A stretch of DNA of 64,000 nucleotides from Echinometra lucunter. Its lineage: Eukaryota; Echinodermata; Echinoidea; Camarodonta; Echinometridae. A program made the translations under genes and the position numbers. Location of the stretch: assembly GCA_029962745.1 (NCBI GenBank), contig CM057169.1, forward strand, positions 20,614,143 through 20,678,142, given 5' to 3'. A model generated the notes under the pieces. It saw only the letters and a list, made by a program, of their open reading frames with translations. It had not been told where the DNA came from and ran no database searches. Position 1 is the first letter of the stretch. Each line of letters opens with the position of its first letter. Positions 35,981 to 48,400 of the stretch are shown here, piece after piece.

Positions 35981-35987
35981 AGTAGCA

Positions 35988-36022
35988 TCAGCAGAAGAGA
36001 TAGTACTAGTAGTAGTAGTAGT

Positions 36023-36054
<32 letters not shown>

Positions 36055-36297
36055 CAGCAGCAGCAGTAGTAGCAGTAGCAGCAGTAGCAGTAGCTGCAGT
36101 AGCAACAGTAGTAGCAGCAGCAGTAGCAGCAGCAGTAGCAGCAGCAGCAGTAGTCGTAGTCGTAGTCGTAGTAGTAGCAGCAGCAGTAGCAGTAGCAGCA
36201 GTAGCAGTAGCAGCAGCAGTAGCAGCAGCAGCAGCAGTAGTCGTAGTCGTAGTCGTAGTCGTAGTCGTAGTCGTAGGCGTAGTCGTAGTCGTAGTAG

Positions 36298-36337
<40 letters not shown>

Positions 36338-36405
36338 AGCAGCAGCAGTAGCAGCAGCAGTAGCAGTAGTCGTAGGCGTAGTCCTAGTCGTAGTCGTAGT
36401 CGTAG
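35988..36405 (+). repeat. Trinucleotide array cut by the second gap
   Basis: Blocks of AGC/AGT triplets alternate with blocks of TCGTAG, in a higher-order pattern repeated at least three times. Long apparent Val/Ala or Leu/Arg frames follow from the triplet composition and are not genes. It runs straight into the N gap, which it probably caused. Confidence 0.95.
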
Positions 36406-36905
36406 NNNNNNNNNNNNNNNNNNNNNNNNNNNNNNNNNNNNNNNNNNNNNNNNNNNNNNNNNNNNNNNNNNNNNNNNNNNNNNNNNNNNNNNNNNNNNNN
36501 NNNNNNNNNNNNNNNNNNNNNNNNNNNNNNNNNNNNNNNNNNNNNNNNNNNNNNNNNNNNNNNNNNNNNNNNNNNNNNNNNNNNNNNNNNNNNNNNNNNN
36601 NNNNNNNNNNNNNNNNNNNNNNNNNNNNNNNNNNNNNNNNNNNNNNNNNNNNNNNNNNNNNNNNNNNNNNNNNNNNNNNNNNNNNNNNNNNNNNNNNNNN
36701 NNNNNNNNNNNNNNNNNNNNNNNNNNNNNNNNNNNNNNNNNNNNNNNNNNNNNNNNNNNNNNNNNNNNNNNNNNNNNNNNNNNNNNNNNNNNNNNNNNNN
36801 NNNNNNNNNNNNNNNNNNNNNNNNNNNNNNNNNNNNNNNNNNNNNNNNNNNNNNNNNNNNNNNNNNNNNNNNNNNNNNNNNNNNNNNNNNNNNNNNNNNN
36901 NNNNN
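36406..36905. other. Assembly gap of 500 N
   Basis: A fixed-size gap following the triplet array. Confidence 1.
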
Positions 36906-37245
36906 TTCTTTCCTTCCTTCTTCCTTTACATGATTTCAATATGGTCACGACTGTTTGAATCATTGGATCATTTTGATTCTTAGGATCTCTTTGTCCACTT
37001 AAATGATATTAAACCCGCTTTCAAATCCTGATGAGGGGATCCTTCTCATCAATCTCAAGAAGGTGGTACCTAGATAATTTATCATCTCGCCCTAGTTGCA
37101 CTATTTCCTCGCACGACTTATATTTTCGTCCCACATTGATGATGCTTTTTTTCTGCTTCTTCACGGAAGATCGTTCGAATCTGAAGTTAAATTCAACTAG
37201 CTAAAGGCATAGCTTTCATTGAAATAATCCTCATTACTGTGAAAG

Positions 37246-40200
37246 ATGACAGCTTCTGGTGTCTATTTAGCGGCTGATGCCTTTATGGTTTGTCTTACCC
37301 ATGCATTTTCCACTGAAAGAGAAGAAGTTATGGGTCTGTGTATTGGAGAGGTAGGTTGATTACAGTCCCATGTGTTGATGTTTGTGTTAGTCACTGTTAG
37401 TTAACCAAACCGTTTTGAGCAGTCTCGCGTTCGTCTTCGTTTTGTTTGTTTGTTTATTGTTATTTTTGCAATTCATACTCCTTGCATACAAGATGACCTT
37501 GCGATCTGTTGCTTCTAGAAATTATAGTGCCATTAAGCTTAAGTTATGCTGATGTTGATCATGTTGATTTATTTTTCTAGAAGGACGTGCGTGAAAATGA
37601 TTGAATGAATCATTGAATGTCGGCTGTTGTGTTTTTATTTTAAAAAAGAAAGGAGAACTAACAGTGAGACTAGTTGAAGTTCAAGTTGAAGAAGAAGCAT
37701 ATATATAGATTTAGCTGTTAGATCCTGTATGGGGGGGGGGGGGGGGGTAGTCTGGACTATGTTTACTACTGAAATTTTTATTCACATTCTTTCAACAACA
37801 AAAAATGAGACGAAGAAATTGTATGTTATTAGTCTACTAGATTGAATCCTGGACAGCCCGACCCTCAACAACCTGACCCTCGACCTCCTAGTTGGACGAT
37901 TCAACACAGTTGAGTTGTCCAAGATGGGGTGCTTTGCTGGATGGCTTGCCCCCTTTTTTTTTACCCCTTATGATTTCATGAAGTAAATTCCCTCAATTAG
38001 GATAAAAATTTGTCGATTATGATTTTAAAAATTTCAGTCATGACTGGAAACTAAAGTGCAACCGATTACAAAAATTGGCTCCCAATTCGATTTGATTTCA
38101 CCACAGTCGGTGACCTCCTGCCCATTTAAAATCGTTCCACATGACAAACGTAATCAGATAAGATCGGCATGATGTGGATTTTTGTAATTTATGTACCAGT
38201 GCTTTATTCGCAATCAGTCCACTGCAATGCTTGAAATTGAAAATCACCCGTTTCTAAGCTATGGATGTCAATTTTTTTTCTTTGAAGTTTTCTTCTATCA
38301 ACATTTGATCTGTTCTGTTCCTGCAGCTTTCCCAATATTTATGCATGTGAAAATTTTCAGGTACCAGTACAAAATTGATATGTCTATGTAATAAAATAAC
38401 AATCCTTGAGCTTGTCTTATTATTCCTGCAGATTGACACCAATAAGATTGTGCACATAGTATCTGTTATCATGCTCCGGAGATCTGATAAGAGGAAAGAC
38501 AGAGTGGAAATTTCTCCAGAACAACTCTCATTTGCAGCATCTGAGGCAGAAATATCCTTTTAAACACTTCACTCCTGTATTGCAAATTGGCAATCAAAAT
38601 ATCCGTTGTAATTTAGGTTGTAAAGATTCTCTAAAACGGCAGATACATGTATCAGAGGTTTCCACTGCACAGAGTTTGGGGACGAACTGAAAAGTACACT
38701 ACTTTACAGAGATTCGGTACTGGTAAAGAGGGAGAGAAAAAGGAAGAGCGCTCACAGTGGAATTTCATCTGTCGCTATGTAATTAAACCTGATAGAAGAC
38801 TACATCAATGGGGCAAAGGTTTTGTTTGGCTTAAATTGTGATAAGTGAAAGGCAGGCACTGTTAAAACTAAAACAACAAAAGTGTTCTTTATTTGAACTT
38901 TATGACGGGTTTCCTTCAACACATCTTCATTTAGAAGTATTAGGAAAGAAAATTAGTGTCTTCACAGACAGTACAGTCTTTCAACACTAGTGTTTGCTGA
39001 AGCAGGTTTGACTTCATGAGTGTGCAGTTGTCTGTGTAGTGTGTAGCACTTTTCATGAATCTCATACCTGCCAACTATCCCTATTTAATGCGGACAGTCT
39101 TGATTTTTGGTAAAAGAGGGAGCCACTTCAACCACTGTGTCCCTATTTTTATAAAAATCTATCTGTACTAATGTATAGGAAACTCAGCAATGTCCCTATT
39201 TTTCAGCCTCTGCCTTCCCATTTGTCCCAGTTTCTTGGGTTCAGGGTTGGCAGGTATGGAATCTTATAAAATTCCTTGACAGCTATATTCACAGGCTGGC
39301 AAGAGAGATGAACAGACCCCTCAGGGTAGTTGGTTGGTACCATTCACATCCTCACATCACAGTGTGGCCCTCTCATGTTGGTGAGTCTAGTCGTGCTGCA
39401 ACACTGTACAATCAAAGAATAAACCCGTTTTGGACAGGAGTCATATTAGGTCTAAAATGATTTTTTTCTTCTTCAGATTGGCAACTTGGGTAATCTTTAT
39501 CTCTCTTGCTGTGTTGTTCTAATAAAAGGGTATTTATCTGCAAATGATTTGATTAACTGTAGAAAAAAATGAAGAAATTCAAATTGGTATTGAAAAACAG
39601 TGATCATGAACATTTCAAAATATTGCCAGTAGAAGAGTTTCTATGATATTATTTGGGGGGCAGGGCAGTGGGGAAGGTCAATTTTCTTTGTAAAAGTTCA
39701 TAACATGATTAGCATCACACACATTATTATCACTACAAAATTAATACATTGTGTGCAGAATTTTTGCCCTTTTTTCCCATCCATCTAATAGGATATTTTC
39801 AAGGTTTCATCACAAAAAGGTAAAAAACACTATGTAGTGCACAAAGACCCCAAAAATTATTTGAAGATGCCTTTACTGTATTTTTTTCTTTTCTAGATGT
39901 CCAGACTCAAGCATCGTACCAACTTCTAGATGAATGTTTTGTGGGTCTTATATTCTCATGTTTTAACGATGACAACTCAACCAACCAAGGTCTAGTCCAA
40001 GTCACATGCTTTCAGTCAATCAATCAGAGCCCTGAAGGAGAAGCACCCCAGTAAGATTTTCTTCCATCTACCTCTTATTGTACTATTTCTACTTCTGTTT
40101 CTTTATTAGTTGTATGTGTACATGTATGTAATTGGATCTGTTAAAAAAAAAAAAAAAACCATGAAATTTGGCTGCGTTTCCATTTATTCTTCCTTTTTTC

Positions 40201-40755
40201 TTGCTTGTTATTAGAACTGTTTAAACATTTATCAGCAACTTAAGAAATTATACAAAGTGATTTTATCTTGGGCAGCAAACTTGAATATTAGCTCGGGGGG
40301 AGGGGGGAATGCTTGAAAAGTGACAAGTTGGACCATACTTGAATTTGGAGACCCTTGAAGACCCTTTTTATTTTGTGAGGGAAGGCTTTGCCTGAAAACA
40401 TTTTCTAACTTGTAGGTACATGTAGATATAATAGCCCCCTCCCCCCCCCCCCCCCCCCCGACCATTTAAATGATCGCTAGAAAATTAGACGCTTATACAG
40501 TGTTATTATGGTCTCTTTCACCATGTCATACATTGCATATTTCTGTCTGTGTGTAGGTATGATAGACTGGAGATAGCTCTTCACATCATTCCTCAGCAGA
40601 CCTTTGGTCAGGCATGTCTAGATGCCCTGGCCGAGTTACCACGAATACTCACCATGGAGGAGGGGGAGGCGTATGCCAAGGCTAGTGAAGCAACTCAAGG
40701 TCATCTCTTGACAGCCATACACAATGGTGCAGGTAAGAGAATTCTTTCTGTAACA

Positions 40756-40786
<31 letters not shown>

Positions 40787-41372
40787 CCTCTCAGACCTGT
40801 TTCTTTGACTTCAATACTTAATTTGGGGTGGGGGGGGGCACACAGCAGTGTGTTCTCATGTCTAGCTTCTTCACTGTCCAATATGTAGAGGAATGAATCT
40901 GGTGTATAAACAGACAAATTTGAGCAACAAAATATTTGGGTGGAACATTCATTGGCAGAAAAGGTGTTTCATGCAACTTTGTTCGCATGTCGTAAACAGA
41001 GCAATGTTTTGAAATGTGTTTTTGCATCCCTTTGATTGAAAAAAAAAAGTTTTGATTCCTTTTTTTTTTTTTAATTCATCAGTTTAATTTGATGAAGGTT
41101 TGCTGCTGTGATCAAATATTGTGGATTTGTGAGAGTTCAAATGATGTTCTTTTTTGGGATCTGACACTACTTCTTATTATATATCTTTTTACTTACATCT
41201 TGTTTCTTCTGCTACAGTGTACACAAAATCAGTTTGTCACCAGCTGGAGAGACTGACAGGGCCTTTGCTGCAAACCTTAGAAAACAGACTTGAAAAGAAC
41301 ATGCAACTCATAGAAGACATGGAGCGAGAAAAGAAACAGTTACTGGAGGAATTGAAAGCTGGCAGCTCATGA
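37246..41372 (+). CDS. BRCC3: BRCC3 (BRCC36), K63-specific deubiquitinase, six exons
   Basis: Exons 37246-37350, 38432-38551, 39293-39380, 39897-40050, 40557-40732 and 41218-41372 join in phase to 798 nt, 265 residues plus TGA. All introns are GT-AG except the second, which is AT-AC. The protein is a JAMM/MPN+ metalloprotease. The catalytic Glu is in EVMGLCIGE (exon 1), the metal motif HSHPHITVWPSHVD (exons 3-4) keeps both His, Ser and Asp, and LRRSDKRKDRVEIS is the BRCC36 signature. The C-terminal helix ends in a Glu/Lys-rich coiled coil. It is shorter than human BRCC36 (316) because the segment between GE and the next strand is absent, as in insects. It cleaves Lys63-linked ubiquitin in the BRCA1-A and BRISC complexes. 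It is convergent with CEP63. Confidence 0.95.
38552..39292 (+). other. U12-type AT-AC intron of BRCC3
   Basis: The 5' site is ATATCCTTT (38552-38560), the exact minor-spliceosome consensus. The branch site TTCCTTGAC (39272-39280) fits TTCCTTRAC, and the intron ends in AC 13 nt after the branch A. Joining GCA GAA to AGG CTG GCA restores the conserved AEAERLA. No GT donor lies near the exon end, so a major-class intron does not explain it. Confidence 0.92.
39063..39258. mobile_element. MITE inside the AT-AC intron
   Basis: Perfect 13-bp inverted ends CATACCTGCCAAC and GTTGGCAGGTATG, flanked by a direct GAATCT on both sides. The inner sequence repeats CTGTCCCTATTTTT-like motifs. It ends 13 bp before the branch site. 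Confidence 0.85.
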
Positions 41373-42295
41373 AACTGTACTATCAATGTGCTACAGACTG
41401 ACTAGTACAAAGGCAGTAGCTTTGATGTTGGTTGTCAGAGGATAATGTTGCCCCAAGTATCACTAAAAGCTGGCAGCTCCTGAACTCTATGGTATGTTCT
41501 TGAGACAGTTCCTTTGATGATGTGAGATGTTGCCCAACCAGAGTACATTCTTGCCCCAGTTTTCACCTGAACTGCCTATAACTGATGGACCCTCTACAAA
41601 CTTGCTGCTTATGAAACATGTGGAACAATTTGTGGGTTCTTGAAGCAGTTTGATATTGGTTGTCAGCAAGCCAGAAGATATTCTTGTCCAAGTTTTCACC
41701 TAAACTGTCTATAAAGCTAGCAGCTGTTTTGAGATCGACTTATGGACCGGTTGATAGCTTGGAGCTTATGAAACCATTCGTGGGTTCTTGAGGCAGTTGC
41801 TCCAATGTTGGATATCATCAAGTTCTAGGAATCCTGGCCTCAGACTATGCCATGACATCAGTAACAGAGCCACCAAGAGACAGGAGGTGAAAGAATTGAA
41901 AGCTGTTAGGCATCATGTTAAACTCTGTGGACTATTAATCTGCTGTCTGTTGTACTGATGGCAGATGATGTCCTGCCACATGAAGCCGTCATGGATGAAT
42001 GCATCACAATGTCAAATGATTATATGTAGTTACAGTAGTGTACCTTGGTGCAGCATTTTGTCGTCGTTTTTACGAGCTGACGAATCCGTGCACTCACGCA
42101 GATTAGCATGGTAAAAAAAAAACGTTTTTACCAGCTGTCAAACCGTGTTTGAATGGCAAGTGCTTCCTTATTTTGTATCAGTGTACTTGGTAATATACAC
42201 CGTTTTAAAATTAAAGTCATAAGCTTTCTTTCAATGTTTATATTGATACATGAAATTATACAGAGAATGCAAATTCCTGTTACTTAGAAGACCTA

Positions 42296-42469
42296 TACAG
42301 GCGAACCTCATTATAACAAACGCTTGTGGACCAAGGAATTTCTTCTTTATATCGAAACCTTGTTATATCAGGGCTGAAAAACAATAAATACAAAGAAGTA
42401 GGACCAGAAAATTTACCTTGTTATGAGAGTTTGTTATAGCAGTGTTCTTTATAATGAGGTTCCTCTGTA
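42296..42469. mobile_element. pogo/Tigger-like MITE downstream of BRCC3
   Basis: TACAGGCGAACCTCATTATAA faces TTATAATGAGGTTCCTCTGTA; TA on both sides fits the Tc1/mariner target. The ends match the GAACCTCGTTATAA pattern of pogo-type elements. It lies in the probable BRCC3 3' UTR and is the inverted relative of 46040-46215. Confidence 0.85.
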
Positions 42470-42587
42470 TCTATAATTGTGTTTTCCTCCAATTCAAGTT
42501 TCTGTGCACCATGTACGGATTCGGCGGTTCGTAAAAATGACCATTTGCACTGTGCCTAATGCTACACAGCTCGTGGTTTGGAGAACC

Positions 42588-42593
42588 AATAAA
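42588..42593 (+). terminator. Candidate poly(A) signal of BRCC3
   Basis: AATAAA about 1.2 kb after the stop; others follow near 43150 and 43502, so the true end is uncertain. Confidence 0.35.
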
Positions 42594-42825
42594 GTGAGGG
42601 ACAGTGGGAACATGTTAGAAGATTCTTGGCTCTTATTTAAGAGGTCCTAGTTTGAGCCATATGCTGCCCTGTCATCTTTGGAAAACATTTGTCATTACAG
42701 GTATTAAAACCCATTTGATATTATTGGTGGCACATAATGCTGGGGTTATGATAACTGGGGGGCCTGCAGGAAGAGCAGTTTTTGATGAAACTGCTCTGGG
42801 TAAATAGGAACCATACTACAGTTAA

Positions 42826-43233
42826 CCCATTTGTGACAAAGGTCCACATTTTGTGGTTTGGCCTAATATCTTTTGATGCAAAGCCCTAAAAATCATACCA
42901 ATACATGAGCAGAAAGAGCAAAAAATTCTACACAAACTGCGTCTATTTTGGTTGCGTCAATATTCATTTTTTTAATGCTGAATTTTTTTTAAAGGAAAAT
43001 AAGCATTAAAATCCTTAAATTGGCAATGTGATAGAAAGTCTAAAATCACTGTTTTCCCCTGCAAATTGGCAACTTTTTGACTTCTCATCATAATTTCTGT
43101 CGATTTATATTCATTTCAGATGCATGACGTTTTATAAGAAAAATGTAGCAATAAAATAAAAATGTTGGTGTTGCCAATTTGAAGAATAAAAGCTGATCAA
43201 ATTAGGCTTTAAATAATTCCAGTCACGAATGGG
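42826..43233. mobile_element. piggyBac-like MITE
   Basis: Ends CCCATTTGTGAC and GTCACGAATGGG are flanked by TTAA on both sides (42822-42825 and 43234-43237). TTAA duplication and a CCC start are piggyBac hallmarks. The 408-bp interior has no coding frame. Confidence 0.8.
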
Positions 43234-43993
43234 TTAATATGATGTTATTATATGCGTCAAATTTTTGAAAGGATGCTTGACTTTGCATATTTTTCCTTGT
43301 GATAGCTACTGAAATTCTGTATTTGAGGCCACATTTTCAGGGCATCATATAAAAAGTAGCAACAAGAATTGACCTTTATCTTGGTTTGTCAGCATTTTAT
43401 TTTGCAGCAGTTTTTAGCGCACAATCTTCGTATTGTTTTGTTACTACCAGGCTGCGATGTACGAGTACTAAATTGTTAACATGTAGATATTTAATACTGG
43501 TAATAAAAAATTTAAATAGGTATGAATATATTAATGCTATGTACTAAGACGGATAGAGTAACATTATTAAAGCATTCGAAATCTGATTTTTATGCAGGTC
43601 TACAACGATTTTTAAGACTGTGTGTGTTTTTCATGTGTCATTTTTTAAGGTTTCTTAGGAAAACACCATGGTGTGAAAAGATGCTTTTAGAACGCAAAAT
43701 GGAAAATTGTTGAAAATCAGAATTTTCACACACAGATTTATGACTACATGGATAGCATGTAAACTTTGTAAATGAATATACAGTCTTGCTGTGGAATGGT
43801 ATTGGATGAAATTTCTTTCTGATACCTTTTGTCACAATAGACATTTTGATTTTCGCATTTTTGCATTTTGTGTTCTGGATGTGTTCTTTTGCACCACGAT
43901 GTTTTCCTAATATGCTTAAACTACAATGTGATAGGAGTACACACATTTCCTGCATGACAAACAAAGCAAATAATTTTTCTCAATAATTAAAGA

Positions 43994-43999
43994 TTTATT
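43994..43999 (-). terminator. Candidate poly(A) signal of the CEP63 gene
   Basis: AATAAA on the minus strand, about 1.4 kb past the stop. A nearer copy occurs around 44402, so the end is not settled. Confidence 0.3.
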
Positions 44000-45423
44000 A
44001 TTCATTCTCTATCAACACTATACAGACAATAAATACTCTTTCATTTACAAATTAGAAATAAATATTGACAATTTGCATTAAATGTGGAAGCACACTGCAA
44101 TTTTCAGAGTACACAGATATGTGATCAGTCATGAACATTTCATTAAACCATATACCACTGATGTTAGGGAATCCAAGCAGATATCCCCCCCCCCCAAAAA
44201 AAGAACAACAATCCAATAAATTGATTAAATTGAGTTGCATAAGTTAACCCTGCCATATCATCCACAAAAGAAACAGAAAATCCAACCCTGATATGAAGTT
44301 AATTCTGAGAAAATAATGAGCAAAGAAACATTCATGAATAAAATGTAACATAATGGGTAAAGCAGCGCAGAAAGTCTTGTACTGAGGGAGTGAGTGTGGG
44401 ATTTATTTTAAAATTCAGGTTATTTTTCTTTGCTGCTGCAGGCTAGACCATGGAGCTGACTTGCCCTGAATTAACATTTTCATTTTTCTGTGCATGAATA
44501 ACATATGTACATGTATGTTAATGTTCAGCTGGAATGCCCTTTGTTCACTTTTAAAGCCCCAGTTCCACTGGCACTCTCACTAAACTCCGACTTGTCTGCA
44601 ACATGCACTCGGAAGGCAACCTACAGAGCTTATAGGACTTCAGTAAAGTTCAGTCATTTCAGACTAGTGGCACAACCACAATCAATTCTCCTTATCGACT
44701 AAGACCGAAAGTACCAGGATGTTACAAAATTCCTAAAATTTGGAACCCACTCACTTCCGGTATCAAATGTGCTTGTACCTTACTGTGCTTGTATCACAAA
44801 CCTTTTATTTATCTCAGCTTTGATCACTTACAAATCATCTTGTCATGGATGACTCCTGTGAAACTTTTAAGAGGAATGACCGTCCCTCAGTTGAAGATGT
44901 ATCTGTCACAACGAGAGATTCTGTCGCATGAAAGTGAATATATCGGAAGTGAATGAGTCACAAAAACTATTCTCCAGTACACGACACAGAGCAAGAATTC
45001 AACATTGGGATAGTATAAAGGGCTATAGTCCATCGGGAGAAATGCACGGAGGCTCTTGATCTTGTCAAAGAAGATGGTCTGATCTGCAATAAAAAAATTT
45101 TAATGGTCATGGCTTATCTCATTCCACTGGGACTGAAGCTTACAATACAACATCGCAGAATCAGGCCATTGTGTTTCTCTTGCAGAATGCTAATGTTGGA
45201 GAATTTACACATGTAATCACCAAACATTAGATGCTATGTGTAGTTCAACATAATAGGCATGCATACACATCAAATGCCCTGTTCTCGGTTAATTTGGACT
45301 ACTCTCTGGGAGAGTCTTTGGGGTGGAAAGTTGGACGCTTCAGAGTCTGGAAGTCTGATTACTGATGAAGGTGACACCCACGAATCTACGTGTACATGGT
45401 TTGCTATGACAATGCACCAATGA

Positions 45424-48400
45424 TCATGTGTCTCTGTTGCTCTGGGCTAGTCTCTGTGAGTGCTTGGCTAAGGCATCGGTAGTCTTTTGTTCTAGGTCCT
45501 GGACATGAGCATTGAGAATCCTTTCTAGCTCTGCTTGATGCTGCTGGTCTTCACGCAGGAAACGTGTTCCTACAGATTCCCTTGATGGTGGTCTCTGAAA
45601 ATTACGACATTAGAGATGAAATTCATAAATTGTGTGTCGCCACCATCATCCCAAGAGATATAAAATTCGCATTGCTAACAGCCTTTTTCATTACATTTCC
45701 TAAATACTTTTTAGCTTAAAACAACCACAATGCATGAAAATAACTAACAAAATGCACAATTGGGGTGGACTAGTATACTCAAATGGCAAAGATATGTTAG
45801 TTGACAAGCTATCACAAAAATGTGACAGAATTACACAGGGGAAAGAAGTACAGAATTTCTGGGCAAAACTTGTCACACATTCAAAGGTAGCAAATTTGCA
45901 ACAATGTATTCTTTACTAAAGGAGAGAGCATCTACTCTGACCATTCTAAAATGAACAAATGCTCGATAAACAGCCACAAGTAAGCAGTGAAATATATTTC
46001 TTTGCATCAATTTTACAATAATTGTCTGTAGAAAACAATTACAGTGGAACCTCGTTATAAAGAACACTGTTATAACAGACTCATTATAACAAGGTAATTT
46101 TGCCAGTCCCACTTCTTTGTATTTCATTGTTTTTTAGCTCTATATAACAAGGTTTCAATATAAAGAGGTAATTTTCTTGGTCCAGAGGAGTTTGTTATAA
46201 CGAGGTTCACCTGTATCTACTTACATTACTCCTTATTTCATTCGAAGTGAGACCCAAGTCCGATAACCCGGATACATCGACAGACGAGATGTCTTCCTCC
46301 ATCTTATCCTCCTGTCCTAGGATGCTATGGAAGGTGGGTGGTGAAGGAAGAGGGGATTCAGACTCCAGGGAACCCGTCTCAAGGGAATGCATTATCTCTG
46401 AGTCTGGAGCTATGAAGGAGAAACAAATTAACTATCAATTTCCTAGCTCTCTCTAACTGTCCTTCTTTTATTTCACTTTCGAGGCAAGTATCTCCTTTTT
46501 CATATGCTTGGTTTGCTCTGTTTGAAGGAGGTAAAAATAAACTCAGCTACAAAGGCTGTGCAGATTTGGTTCAGACTTCAGTTATCCCTTATGTAATCAT
46601 TTACCTCTCAAAAATTGTTGAATCTAATTGGTTTTCAAATCATTAAAAAGTATAGAGCATTTAAAAGAAAAATATTTCTCAAATCCTTCCTTGAATCAGC
46701 AGCGGTCCTATCAGTTTTGATACCTTCGTGACGTGACAGACCGAATCAGCAAAACAAAATAGGGAGAAGAAAGGTGAATCATGCAGGTGCTGGAATTTCT
46801 CTCCACGAATAATTTTGAGCACGAATAATTTCTATCACCCGTTTCTATCAAAATTAATCAGCTCTTCTTCCAGTATTGTTTCAAAATGACTGGACAGAAT
46901 CAAACCTGCAATCATTAAGCTATTTTCAGGAAAAATTATGCATGAATCGTAATGAACTTTGCTCACTTCCACAAGTCTACTCATCAATTATTAGGGAGAT
47001 CAGCGTCAGAAATACACTGTGACGAGGGCGACGGGTGATTTCGCCTTCATGACAGCCCAAATCGCCCCTAAAATTCTCAAAATCTAATGCTTTGGGGCGA
47101 CTATTTATTTCAGAGTCGCCCCAATATACATGCCCCTTTTGTAAGTCTTAAGTTTTTCTGAGCGAGTAAACCTTTATGATTTCATGAAAGTATTATACCT
47201 TCACAAGCATCGCGGTTTTGATAGTACAATAGATAGTACAAATCCCCAATCTAATACAATTTGCAGTTATAAATGTTCTGTGCTTTTATGCATAATATAG
47301 TGAGTCTAATGGGGTGTTGCAAGAAAGTTGCAATCAATTGCAAGTTGCAACTGATTGTCACTGGCCAATCAAAATCATTGTTGCATGCATGTCTTCTTAA
47401 AAGGGCAGACCCTGAGCCAATCAGAAAAGTTGTTTCAAAATTAGCAATTATTTGCAATCGATTGCAACTTTCTTGCAACACCCCATAAGAATGCCAACGG
47501 ATACTTTAAAAAGTTACAGATGTGCGTCAAAAAGTAGCCCCTTAACAAGAACAAGAAAAATGGCCCCAAGATATTCAGTGGTAGCCCCAATGTTAAAAAA
47601 AAAAATAGCCCCTAAAAAAAAAATTAATTCCTACGCTGAGGGAGATAGATGAAGAACTTACTTTCTTTTTGATGATTTGTTCTTTCTGGGATATTTCTGT
47701 GTGGACTAGCAAGGTTGGCTGCTTGATAATTCCTTAATACAAAGAGAAATATGAATGAACAAGTATCATGAATAAACTTTGATCTCACAATAACCGCTGA
47801 TTCCTTTGAAAATTGTATAAATTATGTTTCTGTTTAATTCTTAATTATTTCTATATGAACCTTGATCAATCCACGGAGTGGATTTTGCAGAATGTATGTT
47901 ACATTTGTTATCATTATTATTATGAAATAGAAATTTATTGAATGATACTTGCAGAGGTAAGGATCAACTTTAAGGATGCAACTACTTGCATGCACATCTT
48001 TTACAATCAACACATGGCAATCAATCATTACATCAAGGCCATGCTACTCTTGCAGTATCTGACTTCAAAGAAGTAAAGCATACCTTGTATAGTTTTGGTT
48101 TTGACTAGTCTTGTATGCATCGTTGTCGGTCAAACCAGATCTAGTACCAGGATCAGTTCTCCGAAGAGGGCTACTCGATAGTCTATTCCTGGTTGGATCC
48201 AGACCAAGCCTTGTCCTAGCAGGACTAGATCTTGGACTAGACCTTCTATGGTCGTGGGCTGCTACACCAGTGAGAGTTGGTCTAGGAAGATTGTCGGACT
48301 GGGCCATTTTCAGCTGACGTTGTATAGCTAGAAGTTGACTCTGTAGTACGTTGATGTCGACCTGGAATACAAATGACAGAAAATACATTAAAACCTGTAT

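Noticed and set aside
38375..38563. ATG-started frame containing the second BRCC3 exon
   Set aside because: Its first residues are intron sequence and its last three are from the AT-AC intron; the exon is 38432-38551.
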